This document shows positions 1 through 5,709 of a DNA stretch of 10,351 bases, piece by piece. Each line of letters opens with the position of its first letter. Positions within the stretch are counted from its first letter, which is position 1. The stretch lies in assembly GCA_023441905.1 (NCBI GenBank), contig JAEZNC010000061.1, forward strand, positions 1-10,351. The letters are read 5' to 3'. The position numbers and the translations under genes were made by a program. The notes below the pieces were generated by a model. That model saw only the letters and a list, made by a program, of their open reading frames with translations, was not told the DNA's origin and ran no database searches. Source of the stretch: Bacillota bacterium. GTDB lineage: Bacteria > Bacillota > Clostridia > Christensenellales > SZUA-584.

Positions 1-78
1 TGCGATGATCAAAATGTTAGAATAATGGCGGATATGATGGCAGTAGGAGAATCAAACGATGAATATAGACAAGCTTAA
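1..78 (+). CDS. Possible 3' end of an upstream gene (partial)
   Basis: The reading frame is open from base 1 to a TAA at 76-78 and would supply the last 25 residues of a protein ending in NDEYRQA. If real, it overlaps the next gene by 20 bases, which would indicate translational coupling. A second possibility is the frame that stops with TAA at 23-25 (last residues AMIKMLE), which would leave a 33-base gap before the next gene. The window is too short here to choose, and no family can be recognised. Confidence 0.3.
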   Translation, partial: CDDQNVRIMADMMAVGESNDEYRQA

Positions 79-718
79 AGACGCACAGCGGCGGTTTCTG
101 GCGCAGTACCCCGGCGGATTTTCCAATCCGCAAATGCTGGAGATCGCGAAGAAACACCGTGCTGAGAAAATGAGAAAACTGGCGCAGGAAAGCTTCTCAA
201 TTGGTCAGTTTGACGATCCAAATGGCATTGTCGCGTCTATGGCCAAAATCATCGGCCAGTCCTCCATGATCTCTGTTTTTGAAAAACCCAAGTTCAGAGA
301 TTTTGCCAAAATCATAAGCGACGGCGAAAAAGTGCATCTCGCGCACGGGCTCAGAGAATTCCTTCACGGCAATCAGGAAATCGGCTTTAAGCTGATGACG
401 GAGCTGCTTGCCTCATACAAGCTCGCCAAATGGCCGCTGCTCACGATCTGCCCCGTCTATTACCGCCCGAATGAGGAGGCATTTATTAAGCCCACCACCG
501 TAAAAAGCATCATTGCCTATTTTGAGCTGGAGGGGCTGCGGTATAACCCCAAGCCCAGCTTTGAATTCTATCACGCATACAGGGAGCAGCTTGTGCGCAT
601 GAAAAAGCTTGTGGATATCTCTTTACAAGCAGACAACGCCGCATTCAGCGCTTTTTTGATGCTCACCGCGAATGGACTGAACGAAACTGGCTACGGCGAG
701 CCGGATTTCTTCCGCTGA
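59..718 (+). CDS. Uncharacterised 219-residue soluble protein
   Basis: I do not recognise the family. The start at 59 is supported by AGGAGA at 45-50, eight bases upstream. The product has no signal peptide and no membrane segment, so it is probably cytoplasmic. The first 60 residues are rich in Lys, Arg, Gln and Glu and probably helical (FLAQYPGGF near residue 13, then an IAKKHRAEKMRKLAQE helix). The middle has a hydrophobic and aromatic core (residues 120-165, with WPLLTICPVYYRP at about 124-136). The C-terminal third again looks helical. There are no P-loop, metal-binding cysteine pairs or other catalytic signatures that I can see. It may be the distal gene of an operon whose earlier part lies left of the window, since the candidate upstream frames end within about 35 bases of, or overlap, its start. 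No clear terminator follows. The open frame and good ribosome site make it a confident gene of unknown function. Confidence 0.85.
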   Translation: MNIDKLKDAQRRFLAQYPGGFSNPQMLEIAKKHRAEKMRKLAQESFSIGQFDDPNGIVASMAKIIGQSSMISVFEKPKFRDFAKIISDGEKVHLAHGLREFLHGNQEIGFKLMTELLASYKLAKWPLLTICPVYYRPNEEAFIKPTTVKSIIAYFELEGLRYNPKPSFEFYHAYREQLVRMKKLVDISLQADNAAFSAFLMLTANGLNETGYGEPDFFR

Positions 719-1052
719 TCGATTTGATGCGCAATACGCGTTTAACCGTTCCGATCACCCGAGCCGCGCCTTTTTATCGCCGAATATTCGGGCCCCCTCA
801 TTTTAATAAGGCTTGCGAGACGCGCTTGACTTTGTGCCGTCTGCCATGATATCGTGCAACATCGCCGAAACGATCTGTCTTAATAATCAACATGAATCCT
901 TCGCCCAGCCGCGCTGCTTCGTCTCGGGCACAAACGACAGCTTTTCTCATTTATGATCGATCTGCTGTCGGTTCTCGCATAGGACCTTGTATTTCCTTTT
1001 CGCTTCGCTGAAAAAACAAATACACAATGTCTCAAAAAACAGCTTTGCTCTT
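719..1052. other. Intergenic region without a recognised gene
   Basis: No frame here has both a plausible start with ribosome site and protein-like composition. There is a 12-base perfect palindrome, CCGAATATTCGG, at 780-791, followed by a C-rich run, but no T-tract marks it as a terminator. The 987 frame that runs into the next gene is discussed there. The stretch could hold an untranslated leader, a small RNA or a decayed gene; nothing in it lets me choose. Confidence 0.5.
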
Positions 1053-1080
1053 TTGCATTTAACCATATGCCGTTTATATT
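1053..1080 (+). promoter_or_regulatory. Candidate sigma-A promoter for the 74-residue protein gene
   Basis: TTGCAT (1053-1058) and TATATT (1075-1080) are separated by 16 bases and lie 72 bases upstream of the start codon at 1152. The -10 matches the consensus at five of six positions, the -35 only at three. An inverted repeat, ATGCCG (1067-1072) and CGGCAT (1083-1088), straddles the -10 element and could be an operator or the first hairpin of the transcript. Confidence 0.4.
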
Positions 1081-1151
1081 TCCGGCATCGGGGCATAACA
1101 GTATTGATTATTTTACCACACAGAAATCATCAGCAGAAAGGATATCAGATT

Positions 1152-1376
1152 ATGAATCCGGGTCAGCAGCAATTTTACACCTTCATTATGGAGCGTGTGA
1201 GGGACGAGAAAAAAGAAGAAGCCAAGACGCTGCTTGAGGACAGCCTTGCAAGGCAAACCGACGGCACATTTAGCAGGGCTTATCTTCATGATATCATGCC
1301 GAATTTTACGGACATCGTCAATCCCGAAGCGATTGAGGATGTCAAGGCGGCCATGAGTCAATTCGCAACAAAATGA
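1152..1376 (+). CDS. Small acidic protein, 74 residues, unknown function
   Basis: The chosen start is ATG 1152, preceded by AGAAAGGA at 1134-1141, ten bases upstream; the longer open frame from 987 has no ribosome site and crosses the likely promoter. The product is hydrophilic and probably mostly helical. An N-terminal segment (MNPGQQQFYTFIMERV) leads into a charged KKEEAKTLLED helix at about residues 20-30, followed by SLARQTDGTFSRAYL and a C-terminal helix IEDVKAAMSQF. It has no cysteines, signal peptide or membrane segment. The compact two- to three-helix pattern resembles short cytoplasmic proteins of Clostridia annotated only as hypothetical; I cannot assign a function. It appears to be a single-gene transcription unit with its own promoter candidate and a terminator 23 bases after the stop. 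It converges on the DUF2007-like gene on the other strand. Confidence 0.75.
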   Translation: MNPGQQQFYTFIMERVRDEKKEEAKTLLEDSLARQTDGTFSRAYLHDIMPNFTDIVNPEAIEDVKAAMSQFATK

Positions 1377-1398
1377 TAAGATGACGTTTTAACTGCCA

Positions 1399-1428
1399 GC
1401 CTTGTTATCAAAAAAACGAGGCATTTTT
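1399..1428 (+). terminator. Rho-independent terminator of the 74-residue gene
   Basis: GCCTTGTT (1399-1406) pairs with AACGAGGC (1415-1422), including one G-U pair, around an 8-base loop, and is followed by a T-rich run (1424-1428). It lies 23 bases after the stop codon. Its right arm overlaps the hairpin that serves the opposite strand. Confidence 0.7.
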
Positions 1429-1434
1429 AATGCC
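1410..1434 (-). terminator. Rho-independent terminator of the DUF2007-like gene
   Basis: On the minus strand GGCATT pairs with AATGCC (plus-strand positions 1429-1434 and 1420-1425), followed after three bases by seven consecutive T (plus-strand A run 1410-1416). It lies 25 bases past the stop codon of the leftward gene and shares bases with the plus-strand terminator, so the two convergent genes use one compact element. Confidence 0.65.
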
Positions 1435-1458
1435 GCCCTCACAGTGTAACTGCCGGGC

Positions 1459-1950
1459 TCAAAAAATAAGAATTGAGAGAATAATGAAGAACAGTATAAA
1501 AACACCCAGAGCGATATTCTTTTTAATACTGCTGAAGCTTTTTTCTTCATGAGCCAGTTCGTCCTCGGGTACCACAGGGGCTTTGAGCGATTCTAATATT
1601 TCCCGAGCTGTATTATAATCGTTCGCGCTCACATACAGGCAGCTGCCCAAATAGCTGCTGCCGTGTATGATTTGCAGATAATCACTCACATCCTTTGCGA
1701 TGATGCGGTAAGGAATGCGGGCATCTTCCAGCATGGATGTCACGTATGACAAATCAACAACATCGTTGAAGTTTGCCAAAAAGCGTTCATCCGCGTCATC
1801 ATCGTATTGGGCGATGACGTCTCTTTTCTTGTGTTTTGATTCTGTCTGAGGGCTATTTTCCAGAACTGGTTCTTCTAATGGTGCTCCGCAGTCTGCACAT
1901 GTTGTAAAACCGTCGCGGTATTCCGTTTTGCATTTCGGACAGATGAGCAT
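1459..1950 (-). CDS. Membrane-anchored zinc-ribbon protein with a DUF2007-like domain
   Basis: The 163-residue product starts at ATG 1950, behind GGAGGGG with a seven-base spacer; an in-frame GTG at 1971 overlaps that ribosome site and is rejected. Residues 4-21 form a zinc ribbon (CPKC then CADCG, so C4, C7, C18 and C21). A polar acidic linker (about 25-58) follows. Residues about 60-125 resemble DUF2007, the putative signal-transducing domain family PF09413: FNDVVDLSYVTSMLED, then IPYRIIAKD, and LYVSANDYNTAREILESL, where a small ferredoxin-like fold ends in the typical leucine-rich helix. A single hydrophobic helix at residues 145-163 ends the protein, so it is probably tail-anchored with its domains in the cytoplasm. 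DUF2007 proteins are thought to bind ligands or partners, but no activity is established. It is a single-gene unit with its own promoter and terminator. The domain call rests on pattern recognition only. Confidence 0.8.
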   Translation of the reverse strand: MLICPKCKTEYRDGFTTCADCGAPLEEPVLENSPQTESKHKKRDVIAQYDDDADERFLANFNDVVDLSYVTSMLEDARIPYRIIAKDVSDYLQIIHGSSYLGSCLYVSANDYNTAREILESLKAPVVPEDELAHEEKSFSSIKKNIALGVFILFFIILSILIF

Positions 1951-1981
1951 TTGCTTACCCCTCCTCAACACTTTATTGACT

Positions 1982-2011
1982 ATTATACCATTCTTATGTA
2001 AACAATCACAA
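1982..2011 (-). promoter_or_regulatory. Sigma-A promoter of the DUF2007-like gene
   Basis: On the minus strand TTGTGA (plus 2006-2011) and a perfect TATAAT (plus 1982-1987) are 18 bases apart. The -10 ends about 31 bases before the start codon at 1950, giving a short leader that just holds the ribosome site. Confidence 0.65.
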
Positions 2012-2240
2012 TATCACTTGATTAACAGTTGGCTGATAGCTAAATAGAAAACAAACTGATTGAAATAATGATGAATTGATGAACCGACGCTGTGTTCCGT
2101 AAGGAGAGCGAAATCAAGGAACAGCAATGCAATCTTAGAGAGTTATTAGATGCTGTCGCTCACAGGCGGCTGATGTTGGCGCGTTAGGATATTTGGGTAT
2201 AGGCAAAATGCCTCATTCGGTGTTTCGTTCTGTTGAGAGT
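2012..2240. other. Intergenic region of unknown content
   Basis: This stretch lies between the DUF2007-like promoter and the terminator of the EF-G-like gene. It has no frame with a start and ribosome site. An imperfect hairpin, GCTGTGTTCC (2089-2098) with GGAACAGC (2118-2125), is visible. Short open stretches are broken by stops in all three plus frames, as in decayed coding sequence, but I cannot identify a parent gene. Confidence 0.4.
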
Positions 2241-2272
2241 TATACAAAAGGGACGCCATTTTGCGGCGTCCC
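2241..2272 (-). terminator. Rho-independent terminator of the EF-G-like gene
   Basis: A perfect 8-base stem, GGGACGCC (2250-2257) and GGCGTCCC (2265-2272), encloses a 7-base loop. On the minus strand it is followed by TTTTGT (plus 2244-2249). It begins 12 bases after the stop codon at 2284. Confidence 0.85.
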
Positions 2273-2283
2273 CCGTATAGTCT

Positions 2284-4365
2284 TTATTCTTCTTCGACTT
2301 CTTTCTTATGAGCGGCGATGACTTTCTCAGCCAGATTGCCCGGCAGCTCGTCGTAACGTTCAAACGTCATATCAAACTTGCCGCGCGCCTGCGTCATCGA
2401 CCGCAAATCGGTTGCGTACTTAAACACTTCGGCCAGCGGCACCTCCGCGACGACCTCTTGATTGCCGCCCGTGACCGGGTTCATTCCGAGGATGCGGCCA
2501 CGGCGTCTGTTGATATCACCGATGATATCGCCCATGTACTCGTCGGGGATATTGACCACAAGCTTGTAGATGGGTTCGAGCAACACCGGATTCGCTTCCG
2601 CGCACGCTTTTTTATAAGCAAGGCTTGCCGCCACCTTAAACGCCATTTCAGACGAATCCACCGGATGATAGGAACCGAATACCAGCGAAGCGCGAATGTT
2701 GACCATTGGGAAGCCCGCGAGCACGCCGCGTACAAGGCTTTCCCTGAGGCCCTTTTCCACGGCCGGAATATAGTTGCGCGGTACCACGCCGCCCACAATC
2801 TGATCGACGAATTCAAAGTTCTCTGTGGAATCGTACAGCGGTTCGAACTCGATCACCACATCGCCGAACTGGCCGTGACCGCCCGACTGCTTCTTGTGGC
2901 GGCCTTGAGCTTTCACTTTTTTCTTTATCGTTTCACGGTAAGGAATCTGCGGATCAGAAAGCTGCGCTTCCACACCGAATTTATTCTGAAGTTTCTTGCA
3001 GATAACCTCAAGGTGCAGCTCGCCAAGGCCGCTGACCAGCGTGTCAGACGTTTCAGTTTGCTTGATCACCTTAAATGTCGGGTCTTCTTCTTCGAGACGG
3101 TGCAGTCCCGCAAACACCTTTTCTTCGTCGCCCTGTTTCTTGGCGGAAACCGCAAGAGTAATGCACGGCTTCGGGAACACGATATCGGGGAACACCACAG
3201 AGTTCGATTCGTCGCAAAGCGTGTGGCCCGTATCGGTGTGCTGCAGCTTGGCCAGCGCACCGATGTCGCCCGCTGTCAGCTTATCCACGCCGATCTGCTT
3301 TTTGCCCTGCATCACATAAATCTGCCCGAATTTTTCGGATTTGCCGATGTTGGCATTCTTGATGGCCTGCCCTGCGCTAAGCTCGCCGCCAAGGATTTTG
3401 AAGACGGACAGTTTGCCCACAAACGGGTCTGCCACAGACTTATAAACCTGCGCGGCGAAGGGCTGCTTTGAATCGGCTGTGAATGTGACTTCTTCGCCTT
3501 TTGCGTTCTTGCCCTTGATATTAATGGCTTTGTCCGGCGAGGGCATAAATGCCACGATATTATCAAGAAGCAAAGAGATGCCAAGATTCGGAGCCGCAGC
3601 GCCGATGAAAACAGGCACCACATCGCCCGCATCGATACCGACTTTAAGGCCTTTAATGATGTCGTCCTTGCTGAGTTCTTCGCCCGCAAAGAATTTCTCC
3701 ATCAGAGTTTCATCGTTTTCGGCAGCGTTTTCTATAATCGACTCTCTGATCTCGCTGGCCTTATCCTTCAAATCGGCCGGCACATCAATGTTCTTCACCT
3801 TTTTGCCGTCAAATTCGTAGGCTTTCATGTCCACAACGTCGAGAATGCCTTTGAAACTAAGGCCCTGACCGATAGGCAGCTGCATCGGGGTGATGCGTGT
3901 GCCGAATTTATTCTTGAGGCTTTCCAGTGCCTTGTCAAAATCTACGTTTTCCTTGTCCATCTGGTTAATAAAAAATGCTTTGGAGATTCCGGCATCGGTG
4001 CTGGCTTCCCAAGCTTTTTCAGCGCCCACCGTGAGACCCGAAAGCCCGTTCACAAGTATCAGCGAACTATCTGCAAGATAGTAACCCGACGTAGCGTCGC
4101 CAATAAAATCAAAATATCCCGGTGTATCAATGATGTTGACTTTTGCACCGTTCCATTCTACGGGCGCGATAGCAGAGCTTAATGAGATATGGCGTTTTGT
4201 TTCCTCGGGATCAAAATCCATCACCGTGTTGCCGTCTTCCGTTTTGCCCTGTCTGTCGATTGCACCGCTGCAATAAAGCATGGCTTCTGCCAAAGTTGTT
4301 TTTCCTTCACCGCCATGCCCCACGAGTGTGATGTTTCTTATGTCGCCCGTTCCGTAAAATTTCAT
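2284..4365 (-). CDS. Elongation factor G-like translational GTPase (EF-G paralogue)
   Basis: The 693-residue product starts at ATG 4365, behind TGGAGG with a six-base spacer; the open frame runs 55 codons further upstream but that part crosses the promoter and is not EF-G sequence. Length and domain order match EF-G: GTPase domain (1-280), domain II (about 300-385), domain III (about 400-475, GELHLEV near 448), domain IV (about 480-600, HKKQSGGHGQFGDV at 490-503) and domain V (about 600-680, ending FERYDELP). The GTPase motifs are unusual: P-loop GHGGEGKTT (16-24), switch I RHISL (58-62) instead of RGITI, G3 DTPGYFDF (80-87) with Tyr84 where EF-G has the catalytic His, and G4 NQMD (134-137) instead of NKMD. 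These place it in the EF-G2-like group rather than the housekeeping fusA; I recall that mycobacterial EF-G2 of this type binds GTP without ribosome-stimulated hydrolysis. Its role here is unknown. It is a monocistronic unit with its own terminator. Confidence 0.93.
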   Translation of the reverse strand: MKFYGTGDIRNITLVGHGGEGKTTLAEAMLYCSGAIDRQGKTEDGNTVMDFDPEETKRHISLSSAIAPVEWNGAKVNIIDTPGYFDFIGDATSGYYLADSSLILVNGLSGLTVGAEKAWEASTDAGISKAFFINQMDKENVDFDKALESLKNKFGTRITPMQLPIGQGLSFKGILDVVDMKAYEFDGKKVKNIDVPADLKDKASEIRESIIENAAENDETLMEKFFAGEELSKDDIIKGLKVGIDAGDVVPVFIGAAAPNLGISLLLDNIVAFMPSPDKAINIKGKNAKGEEVTFTADSKQPFAAQVYKSVADPFVGKLSVFKILGGELSAGQAIKNANIGKSEKFGQIYVMQGKKQIGVDKLTAGDIGALAKLQHTDTGHTLCDESNSVVFPDIVFPKPCITLAVSAKKQGDEEKVFAGLHRLEEEDPTFKVIKQTETSDTLVSGLGELHLEVICKKLQNKFGVEAQLSDPQIPYRETIKKKVKAQGRHKKQSGGHGQFGDVVIEFEPLYDSTENFEFVDQIVGGVVPRNYIPAVEKGLRESLVRGVLAGFPMVNIRASLVFGSYHPVDSSEMAFKVAASLAYKKACAEANPVLLEPIYKLVVNIPDEYMGDIIGDINRRRGRILGMNPVTGGNQEVVAEVPLAEVFKYATDLRSMTQARGKFDMTFERYDELPGNLAEKVIAAHKKEVEEE

Positions 4366-4389
4366 ATATATCCTCCAACATTTCACTTC

Positions 4390-4412
4390 CGGCATTACTT
4401 TTTGCCATGCCG
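4390..4412 (-). promoter_or_regulatory. Hairpin in the leader of the EF-G-like gene
   Basis: CGGCAT (4390-4395) and ATGCCG (4407-4412) form a 6-base stem around an 11-base loop, 25 bases upstream of the EF-G-like start codon. An alternative pairing, GGCA (4391-4394) with TGCC (4403-4406), overlaps it. On the plus strand the stem is followed by TTTTT (4413-4417), so it could also act as a weak terminator for rightward transcription. Function is not established. Confidence 0.35.
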
Positions 4413-4433
4413 TTTTTATCGTGTTTAAAAGTA

Positions 4434-4442
4434 ATTCTATCA
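4434..4442 (-). promoter_or_regulatory. Candidate extended -10 promoter of the EF-G-like gene
   Basis: On the minus strand TGATAGAAT provides an extended -10 (TG, one base, then TAGAAT, five of six to consensus) about 70 bases upstream of the start codon. The -35 region is poor (TTTATT at 17 bases), which is tolerated with an extended -10. Confidence 0.4.
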
Positions 4443-4482
4443 GAAAGGACGGCAAAAATAAATAGAAATTTAAATTCCGCAC

Positions 4483-4511
4483 TGGAAATTCATTATGATT
4501 TATGTGATAAT
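4483..4511 (+). promoter_or_regulatory. Sigma-A promoter of the four-helix membrane protein gene
   Basis: TGGAAA (4483-4488) and GATAAT (4506-4511) are 17 bases apart, with a TG one base before the -10. It lies 29 bases before the start at 4541 and diverges from the EF-G-like promoter, so the 175-base gap serves both genes. Confidence 0.55.
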
Positions 4512-4540
4512 ATCGGCATAAATGAATCAAGGAGTATAGA

Positions 4541-5125
4541 ATGGATATAGAAAAGAAGAAATTTACCGATATGCAACTGCGTATATTTCAAATAATCGCA
4601 GGTATCGTATCTGCCGCGGCGCTGTTTTTGGCTATCTACCTGCCCACTTATTTTAAGCTTGAACAAGATAACCTCCTGAACTATACATTTGTTGTTGTCT
4701 TTTTGATTGTGACGATGGGCAGACGATCCATTGAAAATAAATACCGTTTAAGGCTGAGCCTTTTTTCGCTGACATTGATGGACGGCATTCTCGGTGCCAT
4801 CATTATTTTTGGCATTAACGCGCTGTATGCAAACGAAGACAACACAATGACGCGGCTCGACAATACAGTCAAGATATTGATTATCGCCGGCGCTTTCGCC
4901 ATATTGCTGGTTCTTGGCATCATAATCCCCATTATCCGTTATACGAAACGCAAAGCAAACGGAACGCTTGCGCCCATTCGGCTGCCCGAGAAACCCGAGC
5001 CTGCGGATGTTGCCGAGGCCGACGACGATCCCAACCGGCCTTTAACGATTGAAGAAAAAATCGCCGCGATGTCGCGCGAGCTTGATGAAGGCAAACCGGA
5101 CGAAACCGACAAAAACGAGCAATAA
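4541..5125 (+). CDS. Four-helix membrane protein with acidic cytoplasmic tail, unknown function
   Basis: The 194-residue product starts at ATG 4541 behind AAGGAG (4529-4534) with a six-base spacer. Four hydrophobic segments are visible at about residues 14-36, 47-60, 73-95 and 110-133. The positive loops (KKK near residue 6, RRSIENKYRLR at 61-71, RYTKRK at 133-138) predict both ends in the cytoplasm and a short outer loop at 96-109. The last 60 residues are hydrophilic, begin with a Pro-rich stretch and are acidic (VAEADDDPN, LDEGKPDETDKNEQ). A segment LTIEEKIAAMSREL at 168-181 looks like an amphipathic helix that could bind a partner. I see no transporter or enzyme signature and cannot name a family. 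It is transcribed alone, divergently from the EF-G-like gene, and ends in a strong terminator. Confidence 0.85.
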   Translation: MDIEKKKFTDMQLRIFQIIAGIVSAAALFLAIYLPTYFKLEQDNLLNYTFVVVFLIVTMGRRSIENKYRLRLSLFSLTLMDGILGAIIIFGINALYANEDNTMTRLDNTVKILIIAGAFAILLVLGIIIPIIRYTKRKANGTLAPIRLPEKPEPADVAEADDDPNRPLTIEEKIAAMSRELDEGKPDETDKNEQ

Positions 5126-5139
5126 CCCTGAACAAAAAA

Positions 5140-5175
5140 GCCGGCATTTCAATCATTGATCTGCCAGCTTTTTTT
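5140..5175 (+). terminator. Rho-independent terminator of the membrane protein gene
   Basis: GCCGGCA (5140-5146) pairs with TGCCAGC (5162-5168) with one mismatch. An inner stem TCAAT/ATTGA extends the hairpin, and seven T (5169-5175) follow. A run of A (5134-5139) precedes it, so it could also work on the opposite strand. It begins 14 bases after the stop. Confidence 0.85.
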
Positions 5176-5709
5176 ATTGCCGTTAAAACAATCAATACGC
5201 TGATTTTTTTGAATGGAGACGGCTGCAAAAGCAGTTGCCTCAGCCCGGCTTTCAGTTTCTCACTTTACATTTTCTCAAACACTCTGTTCACTGTTTATCG
5301 GTTAGAGCGTTTACGGCGCGGGAGCACCGGACAACAGTCAATGACCCAAAGTATCAGATCAACAGATTCTCATCCACTAGCGTAGTCACTTCGCTTCGCT
5401 CGTTCACTGCAAAGCAGATAGAATGACCGCAACCACAGCTTTTTCTGTCATGCTGAAGAGCTGCAGCGCCGAATGCATCTGTCTTTGGTAATCGAAATAT
5501 GCTGATTTAATAGTAAGTGGGTCGATGGCACGCGGTGATAATGATACGCTTACCGTCTGTTGCAGGCGTCGCCTCCATTGGTTAACAAAAAATACGCTCC
5601 TTATAAGCAACCCTGTGAACAACAAATTCTCCTTAAAAGGAGACCGGCAAATTCATTTCAGAACTCTGACTGTTGCATCGCCTTTAGCTGACCGTATTCG
5701 TCGTAATCT
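5176..5709. other. Noncoding gap of about 530 bases
   Basis: No convincing gene is present; short frames on either strand lack ribosome sites and have low-complexity or stop-limited composition. The gap contains a decayed palindromic repeat (described separately) and a 16-base near-perfect palindrome, TCTCCTT then AAGGAGA (5628-5643), downstream of the leftward cyclase gene. That palindrome has too small a loop and too weak a T-run to call a terminator with confidence. Confidence 0.5.
5363..5481. repeat. Possible decayed palindromic (MITE-like) repeat
   Basis: Outer arms CAGAT (5363-5367) and ATCTG (5477-5481) and inner arms AGAATGAC (5420-5427) and GTCATGCT (5447-5454) are in inverted order around a centre with TTTTTCT. 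Between the arms on the left is the run TTCGCTTCGCTCGTTCACTG. This vocabulary (GATTCT, CTTCGCTTCGCTC, AGAATGAC, TGTCAT-CTGA) resembles the dispersed palindromic elements seen in many clostridial genomes. The copy is degenerate and only one is present here, so the call is tentative. Confidence 0.35.

Noticed and set aside
780..791. CCGAATATTCGG palindrome as a terminator or operator
   Set aside because: There is no loop of normal size and no T-run, and no promoter element is beside it; 12-base palindromes occur by chance.
987..1151. 55-codon N-terminal extension of the 74-residue protein
   Set aside because: It has no ribosome site, is poor in protein-like features and crosses the candidate promoter; ATG 1152 has AGAAAGGA upstream.
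1951..1971. GTG start for the DUF2007-like protein
   Set aside because: Those codons are the ribosome binding site of the ATG at 1950, and the zinc ribbon starts right after that ATG.
2308..3471. Long plus-strand open frame of 387 codons opposite the EF-G-like gene
   Set aside because: It is antisense to strongly conserved EF-G sequence, is rich in His, Arg and Phe as expected of the complement of this codon usage, and has no ribosome site.
4366..4530. 55-codon N-terminal extension of the EF-G-like protein
   Set aside because: It does not resemble EF-G, spans the divergent promoters, and a strong ribosome site with proper spacing precedes the internal ATG at 4365.
5404..5625. Minus-strand open frame of 73 codons in the gap before the cyclase
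   Set aside because: It has no ribosome site, overlaps the palindromic repeat and has no recognisable protein features.
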